Assembly: GCF_020080045.1 (NCBI RefSeq)
Contig: NZ_CP083451.1
Coordinates: 2,646,001 to 2,710,000 of the forward strand
Direction: 5' to 3'
DNA: 64,000 nucleotides
From: Comamonas odontotermitis
Lineage (GTDB): Bacteria > Pseudomonadota > Gammaproteobacteria > Burkholderiales > Burkholderiaceae_C
In this document: positions 55,122 through 64,000 of the stretch, one piece after another
How the letters are laid out: the number at the start of each line of letters is the position of its first letter
Position numbering within the stretch: position 1 is the stretch's first letter
The notes under the pieces: generated by a model
Database searches by the model: none
What the model was told of the DNA's origin: nothing
The model's input: the letters and a program-made list of their open reading frames with translations, nothing else
Translations under genes and position numbers: made by a program

Positions 55122-57277
55122 CCGGCCATCAAAGAAAATCCCTGTCCCGCACCTCCAGAGGCCAGGGCGGCAGCATTCTCGTTCAGTTCGCGCTGATCCT
55201 GGGCGTCCTCATTGCCATTCTTGGCATCGTGGACGTGGGCTACATGTACTATGCAAAACGAGACCTGCAGCGCATCGCCGACTTGGCAGCCCTTGAAGCC
55301 GTACGCGGCCTGGACTATGGCGTGGGCGGAGCGGCAAATTGCCAGCAAAAGGGCCGCAGCAGCATTCAGGACAACTGGCCTGCGGCGCTCGCCCCTGATG
55401 AAACCAATACAAGTATCACCTGCGGCAACTGGGCCCCCCAAAAGCATGCGGCACCTCTCCATTTTGGTGCCAACGGGCCACTCAATGCCGCACATGCATT
55501 CGTGCAAGGAACTTCCCCAATCTTGCTGCCTGGCCCCTGGAACCGCACCATCAGTGCAGAGGCAGTGGCCAAGTTCAATGAACCATTGGTCAACTTTTCG
55601 GTGGGCACAACGCTTCTCAATGTGGGTTGCAACCAGCAGCTGGCGCCGTTGGTACAGCTACTGAAAATCGTTGGTGTCGGAAACCCGTGCGTCTCCGCGG
55701 GAGGTTATGAAGGCCTGGTGGGGGCAAAAATTTCTGCCAGCGGCCTGCTCAAGGCCCTTGGCCTGCCGCTGGACACCAATCTGTCCGTGGTCGATCTCAA
55801 CGACCTGCTCGCCGCGAAAAAAATTGCGCTGGGCGAACTGCTCAATACTGCACTGACCCTGGGAGGCCATACCGAGTTGCTGGCCCTGAATGCCGAAATA
55901 CTGCGCCTGCTGGGCTTGCAGATGGGCATTGATGCCCTGAACCTCGAGATCCCACTGGGAAGTGGCCCAAATGGGCCGGGCATTTTTGCGGGAATTCATG
56001 CGCCTGACGGCACCACAGCATCCGCTCTGGATGTGCAATTGGACGTTCTGGATGTCGTCACGGCCGCTATCGGCGTGGGCACCTCGGGCCGAGGGGTTTC
56101 CATCCCAGGCCTTGGCATACAAATACCCGGCATCCTGCCGAATCTGCTGCAGGTCAAAGCCGGTGTCATCGAACCCCCGTCTATCGGTCTAGGCGGGGTG
56201 GGTGCAACCGCCTACAACGCCCAGGTTCGGCTGTATGCAGATGTAGACACCAGCGGTGGAGTGTTGGGCGGTCTTTTGCAGCTTCTGGGTACAAGAATCA
56301 AGCTGCCCATATTCATCGACGTGACGCGCGCCAAAGCCACCGTGCAGGACATCAGTTGCAAAGTTCCGGGCAAGGACAGTACCGCAAGAATTCGGGTGGA
56401 TGCGTCCATCGCCAATGCCTGTATCGGCAAAGTCGCCGGAAACCCATTTTCCACACGCACACCGATCTGCGAAACCATCCAGAACGAAGACCTGGTCAGC
56501 GTTCTAGGGCTCATCAAGATCAACAATCACGTCAATGTTGATGCCCTCCAGAACACCTACACATCGCCAGATATGAAGGCTGGCGATTCATGGCGCACGA
56601 ATGGCAACACCCTGAACCTGGGAACGACATTGTCCAACCTGGTCGGTGAGCTGCTGCGGCTGGTAGGCAATTTGCTGGGCTCCCCCAATGAATCACAGTG
56701 GACACCCGCAGAAAATCTGCAAGCGGCCCAGACCATGGCGGACTACTACCTGGGCACGGGCCCTAACGCCTTGTCCGCCCTGCCCAAGGTGAACCTGGGA
56801 ATCCATATTCCTGCGATTCCTGGTGCCTATGACACCGGTGCACTGGTCAATCGCCTCAGTGCAGACATCGACCGTTCGGGACAGGGATGCCTTCTTGGTA
56901 TTCCTTTCCTCTGCTGGCAAACCAATGAATGGAAAACCTGGGGTGACAGCGTTGGACGCGTCGATGGCGGATTGCTGATCCCCAAATACATCGGCGGAGG
57001 CTCTTGCCTCACCAGCGCTGGCAACTCTTCCAGTGCTTTCAATCAATGTCTGAGAGACAAGCTGAGCGAGGAGCTCCTGAAGAAGCCCAGCAACAAACCC
57101 AAAAACTTCCTCCAGGTACTGCTTGCTCCTCTGCTGGATGTTCTCAAGGCAATTCTCGATCCTTTGGGGAACTTACTGGCAGGTCCTGTCCTGCGCGATC
57201 TGTTGGGAATCGAGTTGGGCCTCAATGATGTCAACGTGAAATCCGTGGGTTGCGGCAATGCGCAACTTGTCTACTGA
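55118..57277 (+). CDS. tadG: Tad pilus-associated protein TadG
   Basis: A 719-residue membrane-anchored protein, longer than many TadG proteins. The N-terminal helix [20 protein letters not shown] and [20 protein letters not shown] are the TadG start. The large extracytoplasmic part is rich in Leu/Gly segments ([40 protein letters not shown]) and has several Cys. I see no von Willebrand A domain with a MIDAS motif. It is the last structural gene of the Tad operon. Confidence 0.85.
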   Translation: MTGHQRKSLSRTSRGQGGSILVQFALILGVLIAILGIVDVGYMYYAKRDLQRIADLAALEAVRGLDYGVGGAANCQQKGRSSIQDNWPAALAPDETNTSITCGNWAPQKHAAPLHFGANGPLNAAHAFVQGTSPILLPGPWNRTISAEAVAKFNEPLVNFSVGTTLLNVGCNQQLAPLVQLLKIVGVGNPCVSAGGYEGLVGAKISASGLLKALGLPLDTNLSVVDLNDLLAAKKIALGELLNTALTLGGHTELLALNAEILRLLGLQMGIDALNLEIPLGSGPNGPGIFAGIHAPDGTTASALDVQLDVLDVVTAAIGVGTSGRGVSIPGLGIQIPGILPNLLQVKAGVIEPPSIGLGGVGATAYNAQVRLYADVDTSGGVLGGLLQLLGTRIKLPIFIDVTRAKATVQDISCKVPGKDSTARIRVDASIANACIGKVAGNPFSTRTPICETIQNEDLVSVLGLIKINNHVNVDALQNTYTSPDMKAGDSWRTNGNTLNLGTTLSNLVGELLRLVGNLLGSPNESQWTPAENLQAAQTMADYYLGTGPNALSALPKVNLGIHIPAIPGAYDTGALVNRLSADIDRSGQGCLLGIPFLCWQTNEWKTWGDSVGRVDGGLLIPKYIGGGSCLTSAGNSSSAFNQCLRDKLSEELLKKPSNKPKNFLQVLLAPLLDVLKAILDPLGNLLAGPVLRDLLGIELGLNDVNVKSVGCGNAQLVY

Positions 57278-57327
57278 GTAAAGAATCCTCTGGATACAAG
57301 CATGATAGAAATAGGAGAACCGAAATA

Positions 57328-58746
57328 GTGAATTCAAGCGATTTGGTCATCTACGTCTGGGAAGGCCAAGCCGATATTGCCGAACGCGTGGAACGCTGCA
57401 TGCTCAATATGGATGTGCAGGTGGTTCGCGCCGACGGCTTGTCCACGTTCTCCAGCGTGCACGACGGCGGCAATGCAATAGCAGTCGTGAGCGTGTCGGT
57501 GCTCGAGGGTGCGCGCTTCACGCGCCAAGGCGTAGAAGGCAGCTATGGCGGCATGCCTGTGCTATGGGTCAGCTCCAGCCTGCGCGATACAAGCGCCGGC
57601 AGCTACGCCACCGAGTACTCGCATGTGCTTCCATTTGACTTCACCGGTGCAGAACTGCGCGCCATGCTGATGCGCATTCTGCGCCGCCTGCAAAGCACGC
57701 AGCGGCAAGTCCAGCGTTCGGATGACATCATCGCCGTTGCGGACTGCATGCAACGCCTGCTGCATGATGCCGACACCTTTGCCGACTGTGAGCACAGCGT
57801 GCTGATCTTTGGCGAAACCGGTACAGGCAAGGAACGCATTGCCGAGCGGTTGCATGAACGCAATGCACACTACGGCCAGGGACCATTCATTGTCGTCAAC
57901 TGCGGGGCGATTCCTGACGGCCTGTTCGAGTCACTTTTCTTTGGCCACGCAAAAGGCTCGTTCACCGGCGCTGTAACCGCACACAAAGGCTTCTTTGAAC
58001 AGGCCAATGGCGGCACCTTGTTTCTCGATGAAATTGCCGATCTACCGCTTTACCAGCAAGTCAAATTGCTGCGGGTGCTGGAAGAGCGCACGGTCACCCG
58101 TCTGGGCTCCGCATCACCAGTCCGGCTTGACTTCCGTCTGGTAGCGGCCACCAACAAGTCTTTGCGCAATCTGGTGCATGAAGGAAAGTTCAGGGCCGAT
58201 CTGTTCTTTCGTCTGGCCGTGATCGAACTGCAAATCCCCAGTCTCGAAGAGCGTGGAGAGGCTGACAAGCTGGCTATTTTTCACTCCATATTGCGCAATG
58301 TGGTGGGTAAGGAACGAATGGAACAGCTGGGTGAGCCACCATTTTTCATCATGGACATGATTGCCCAGATGTACTTTCCCGGTAACGTACGCGAACTGCG
58401 CAATCTGACAGAGCGCATTGGCGTCGCCGCAAGGCAGACCCAGAACTGGCTGGCCAATGGTGCAACCGAGCGAATCCTGCGGCAGGCCCAGAGCCTGGCC
58501 GCAACCACCTTTCCGGCCGAGATCGAAGAGGCCGAGCCACTGATCGCGGATCGCAGCAACTGGGACCAGGAAGAGCGCAACCGTGTTATTGCAGCCTTGA
58601 ATGCCAATGACTGGAAACGGCTCCAGACCGCCCAGCAGCTGGGTATCAGCCGCAAGGTGCTTTGGGAAAAAATGCGCAAATACCAGATCAGCGACGGCGA
58701 ACCCGAAGTGCCGGTATCCGCGCCGGCACCACTTGGCCACTTCTAA
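57328..58746 (+). CDS. Sigma-54 enhancer-binding regulator with phosphoacceptor-less receiver-like N-terminus
   Basis: A 472-residue activator of RpoN promoters. The start is taken as GTG 57328, with AGGAG 11 bases upstream; an in-frame ATG at 57250 lies inside tadG. Residues ~1-125 look like a receiver fold: the phosphoacceptor strand reads [10 protein letters not shown], without the Asp, and the C-terminal part [18 protein letters not shown] mimics the KPF-xx-EL region. The AAA+ domain has Walker A GETGTGKE (from residue 162), the sigma-54 contact loop GSFTGA (210-215, usually GAFTGA) and [16 protein letters not shown] Fis-type helix-turn-helix ([19 protein letters not shown]) ends the protein. 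It probably controls Tad and/or adhesin genes. Confidence 0.88.
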   Translation: MNSSDLVIYVWEGQADIAERVERCMLNMDVQVVRADGLSTFSSVHDGGNAIAVVSVSVLEGARFTRQGVEGSYGGMPVLWVSSSLRDTSAGSYATEYSHVLPFDFTGAELRAMLMRILRRLQSTQRQVQRSDDIIAVADCMQRLLHDADTFADCEHSVLIFGETGTGKERIAERLHERNAHYGQGPFIVVNCGAIPDGLFESLFFGHAKGSFTGAVTAHKGFFEQANGGTLFLDEIADLPLYQQVKLLRVLEERTVTRLGSASPVRLDFRLVAATNKSLRNLVHEGKFRADLFFRLAVIELQIPSLEERGEADKLAIFHSILRNVVGKERMEQLGEPPFFIMDMIAQMYFPGNVRELRNLTERIGVAARQTQNWLANGATERILRQAQSLAATTFPAEIEEAEPLIADRSNWDQEERNRVIAALNANDWKRLQTAQQLGISRKVLWEKMRKYQISDGEPEVPVSAPAPLGHF

Positions 58747-58812
58747 CTATCCGGCTCATGGCGCGCGCTCGTCGGTGCGCCTGCAGCCTACAAGAAAGCA
58801 TACCTCCCTCGC

Positions 58813-60060
58813 ATGCCTAGCCAACCTTTGATCGTCTTTGTGGGCGCTGTCTACCCAAGCCAATATAGCCTGCTGTGCAGTTACCTGCGCAGCCAGAAAA
58901 TGGCTGACGCATGGTTCATGACAACGCCAGGCCACAAAGCCAAGCATGAAGCACAATGTGATCATCTATTGTCCTTCCAACCCGATGGCAAGATTGTTGG
59001 ACCACAAAGCTACTACTACTCCAGCAAAGTGGAGCGTTCAGCCCGCATTTGCCGCGGTGTTCTTGCAGCGCTGAAGGATTTTGAAAAAAAGCAGGGACGC
59101 AAAATCGATCTGGTCGTTGCCCACTCATTGTGGGGCGCTCCCAATTGGCTCTACGGTGAAATCGACGCCGCGGTCATCAGCTATATCGAATTTCCAAGCT
59201 ATCTGGCGCATGGTTGGGATGCCGCCTATCCCCCCGATGCAGCCCAACGCCAGAGTGATCGCAATACGGAAATGCTACATTTTCACCAAGTGCTGTGCAG
59301 TGATCTAACCATTGTTCCAAGTGCACATGCGCGCTCCATGTTTCCCGCTCTGTTGCAGGACCGCATTGCAGTGCAATTTGAAGGCTTTGATATTGAAGCC
59401 CCACCGCATGCGAGCACGGCGCCATCTTCCAACAAGCAGGTATTCACCATTGCCTTCTCGGCGCGCGATCTGTCCAGCGCCAAAGGACTGGAAACCTATG
59501 TAAGGCTGGTGGATCGGATGGTTCGCGAAGGGAACGTAAGCAATACGCGCTTTCTGGCCATTGGCGATCCAACGGCTGCCACCTACGGGTATGAACAGCA
59601 ATGGGTGGAGCGCAAATACCAGGGAAAGGTAACGAGCTTCCGGGACCACTTGTTGAAAGTCTATCCGGCAGCCGAGGTGATCGAGTTCCCCGGGCGCCTG
59701 CCCTATGCTGAGTTTGCACAGATGCTCAGCAGTGTTGATCTGTTCCTGTATCCATTGCGGTATGGTGTAGCCAACTGGGGACTGATGGAAATCCTGGCGC
59801 GTGGCGGTTGCGTGATTGGTTCCAACTGGGGCTTCATTCCCGAGTTGATACAGAACGATGTCAACGGCCTCCTCCTGCCAGACAACGACGACAGTTGGAT
59901 CACTGCCATACAACAGTTACGAGCAGATCCTGCAAGGCGCGCGCGTTACGCCCAAGCCGCCATAGAAACCGGCAAACGCTACCACATCTCTGCAGTGGCT
60001 CCTCGCTATCTCTCCTTGTTCGAGCGAGCCATGGCGCAGAAGCGAGCCCCCTTGCTCTGA
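58813..60060 (+). CDS. Glycosyltransferase family 4
   Basis: A 415-residue GT-B fold glycosyltransferase. The N-terminal acceptor domain starts LIVFVGAVYPSQYSLLCSYL. The C-terminal nucleotide-sugar domain contains IAFSARDLSSAKGLETYVRL, VIEFPGRLPYAEFAQMLSSV and the donor-binding LFLYPLRYGVANWGLMEILA with RGGCVIGSNWGFIPELIQND. Its acceptor and sugar are unknown. It follows the Tad regulator by 66 bases on the same strand, so modification of a surface component is possible; that is only inferred from position. Confidence 0.85.
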   Translation: MPSQPLIVFVGAVYPSQYSLLCSYLRSQKMADAWFMTTPGHKAKHEAQCDHLLSFQPDGKIVGPQSYYYSSKVERSARICRGVLAALKDFEKKQGRKIDLVVAHSLWGAPNWLYGEIDAAVISYIEFPSYLAHGWDAAYPPDAAQRQSDRNTEMLHFHQVLCSDLTIVPSAHARSMFPALLQDRIAVQFEGFDIEAPPHASTAPSSNKQVFTIAFSARDLSSAKGLETYVRLVDRMVREGNVSNTRFLAIGDPTAATYGYEQQWVERKYQGKVTSFRDHLLKVYPAAEVIEFPGRLPYAEFAQMLSSVDLFLYPLRYGVANWGLMEILARGGCVIGSNWGFIPELIQNDVNGLLLPDNDDSWITAIQQLRADPARRARYAQAAIETGKRYHISAVAPRYLSLFERAMAQKRAPLL

Positions 60061-60084
60061 GCTAAAAGCATGCCTTATGGCTCT

Positions 60085-60825
60085 TTATGGCTTCAGCAAG
60101 GCCAACTCTTGCGCTGTCAACCAGCGCCATTGGCCTGGCTGCAGGTCTTCCGGCAAATGCAAACCGCCAATCTGGGAACGATGCAATCCTTCCACACGAT
60201 TTCCAACCGCAGCCAGCATGCGTTTGACCTGGTGGTACTTCCCCTCCGTCAAGGTCAGGCTCAAGGCATTGTCTCCCATGCTGACACAAGCCGCCGCCTT
60301 GACTGGCTTGGGATCATCATCCAGTACTACCCCTTCCAGCAATCTATCAATCTGCTGCTGTGTTACCGCATGCTTGGCAACTACCTGGTACACCTTGGGC
60401 ACGTGCTTCTTCGGAGAACTCATGCGATGAATGAACTGACCATCATCACTCAGAAGCAGCATGCCCGTCGTGTCTTGATCGAGACGCCCCACCGCCTGCA
60501 CACCTTGAATGGCATTCTTATTGGGGCGATTACGCAGCGGCGCTGGCAACAAGGTATAGATACTTGGATAGGACGATGGCTTTTGCGAGCATTCCGTTCC
60601 AACAGGCTTGTTCAGCAGAACGTAGCCTAACGCGTGGTACTCCCACTCAACGCCTTGAACCTTGAAGCGCAGGCCCTCCGGCTCTACTTCTGCAGTCGAA
60701 TCCGTCACCTGCAACCACTCTCCGGTATCGCGACTCCATAACTGCACCCAACCTTGCTGTACCAGACCCGAACACACACGGCGAATTCCAAAGCCTTGCG
60801 AGTACAACATATCTTGCAACTGCAT
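60085..60825 (-). CDS. rsuA: 16S rRNA pseudouridine synthase RsuA-like
   Basis: A 246-residue enzyme of the RsuA/RluB/E/F family that isomerises one uridine in rRNA (U516 of 16S for RsuA). An S4-like N-terminus (LQDMLYSQGFGIRRVCSGLV) is followed by YVLLNKPVGTECSQ and the catalytic motif GRLDQDTTGMLLLSDDG, with the active Asp in RLD. EGKYHQVKRMLAAVGNRVEG follows. The N-terminus is somewhat divergent, so RsuA rather than a sister enzyme is probable but not certain. The gene lies about 45 bases beyond the rRNA operon terminator, on the same strand. Confidence 0.85.
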   Translation of the reverse strand: MQLQDMLYSQGFGIRRVCSGLVQQGWVQLWSRDTGEWLQVTDSTAEVEPEGLRFKVQGVEWEYHALGYVLLNKPVGTECSQKPSSYPSIYTLLPAPLRNRPNKNAIQGVQAVGRLDQDTTGMLLLSDDGQFIHRMSSPKKHVPKVYQVVAKHAVTQQQIDRLLEGVVLDDDPKPVKAAACVSMGDNALSLTLTEGKYHQVKRMLAAVGNRVEGLHRSQIGGLHLPEDLQPGQWRWLTAQELALLKP

Positions 60826-60861
60826 ATCAAACCCTTTTGAACCATGCATCGAGCATAGCAA

Positions 60862-60904
60862 GCAATAAAAGCAAAACCCCCGCAGTCGAAGACTGAGGGG
60901 GTTT
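60862..60904 (-). terminator. rRNA operon terminator
   Basis: Read on the minus strand: arms AAACCCCCTCAGTC and GACTGCGGGGGTTT (60904-60891 and 60887-60874) with one internal mismatch and a TTC loop, followed by TTTTGCTTTTATTG. It sits 10 bases after the 5S gene. Confidence 0.88.
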
Positions 60905-60913
60905 GGGAATAAA

Positions 60914-61029
60914 AGCCTGACGATGACCTACTTTCACACGGGAATCCGCACTATCATCGGCGCGAAGTCGTTTCACTGTCCTGTTCGGGATGGGAAGGAG
61001 TGGTACCAACTTGCTATGGTCATCAGGCA
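60914..61029 (-). rRNA. rrf: 5S ribosomal RNA
   Basis: About 116 bases. On the minus strand it starts TGCCTGATGACCATAGC and ends AAAGTAGGTCATCGTCAGGC, so the two ends pair as expected for 5S. The internal CCCGAACAGGACAGTGAAAC and CGCCGATGATAGTG are the conserved loops. Ends may be off by one or two bases. Confidence 0.95.
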
Positions 61030-61171
61030 TAACTTTTTGCTTTGCTGCCAGGTTTGTTAGGCAGCGCAGCGAATTCATAGAGTCTTATCAGCTAAATTTG
61101 ATTGCGCTTTGGGCATAACTGCAGTTGCAGTGTCTTTGCATGCATCCCATCTAAGGGAGGGATCATCAAAG
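61030..61171 (-). other. 23S-5S spacer
   Basis: About 140 bases between the 3' end of 23S and 5S. No tRNA is seen. Processing stems are expected around both rRNA ends. Confidence 0.7.

Positions 61172-64000
<2,829 letters not shown>

Overview
The window is GC-rich chromosomal DNA from a betaproteobacterium, most likely of the Comamonadaceae (a Comamonas-like genome). The evidence is the 5S and 23S rRNA sequences, the gene content (P1 peptidase, membrane-anchored TAXI protein, DUF3613 in a Tad locus) and degenerate intergenic repeats of a kind I associate with this family. I could run no searches, so the taxonomic call is inference. I see no prophage, insertion sequence, CRISPR array or tRNA.

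Left part (1-30 kb) is mostly ordinary metabolism. A microcin C/oligopeptide ABC transporter (yejA, yejB, start of yejE) is interrupted by a DUF2127 gene on the opposite strand. It is followed by fabI, a RhuM-Fic/Doc fusion, a copper-exporting ATPase with a MerR-type promoter, a periplasmic-type LigE DNA ligase, an arginine/lysine/ornithine decarboxylase with a basic Lys/Ala/Pro tail, and an NfeD/SPFH pair. A divergent catabolic cluster for 2-keto-3-deoxy sugar acids follows (IclR regulator, KduD, KdgT, an SDR and an FAH-family hydrolase). Next come a small secreted protein, a P1 peptidase, a TAXI-type solute-binding protein, and the complete cytochrome bd module cydDC-cydABX with an FNR-like box upstream. 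A GNAT acetyltransferase closes this part.

Right part (30-60 kb) is a surface/adhesion region. An L,D-transpeptidase and a TPR protein lie side by side and appear to share an NTF2-like C-terminal domain. Divergent from them is a 1179-residue repetitive, Gly/Leu-rich, LapA-like secreted protein, preceded by a near-consensus sigma-54 promoter. Downstream are an unrecognised alpha-toroid-like protein and a complete type I secretion operon (ABC ATPase, HlyD-type adaptor, TolC-type channel). The same 10-bp palindrome GTTAC(G/A)TAAC occurs upstream of both the repetitive protein and the secretion operon. A Tad/Flp pilus operon (flp through tadG) follows directly. It ends in a sigma-54 enhancer-binding regulator whose N-terminus looks like a receiver without a phosphoacceptor, then a family 4 glycosyltransferase.

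Right edge: an rRNA operon on the minus strand, with 23S (its first ~50 nt lie outside the window) and 5S, then a terminator and rsuA, a 16S rRNA pseudouridine synthase read in the same direction.

The least explained system is the sigma-54-linked, palindrome-marked unit of repetitive adhesin, orphan toroid protein and type I secretion genes. It sits beside a Tad pilus locus that supplies a plausible sigma-54 activator.
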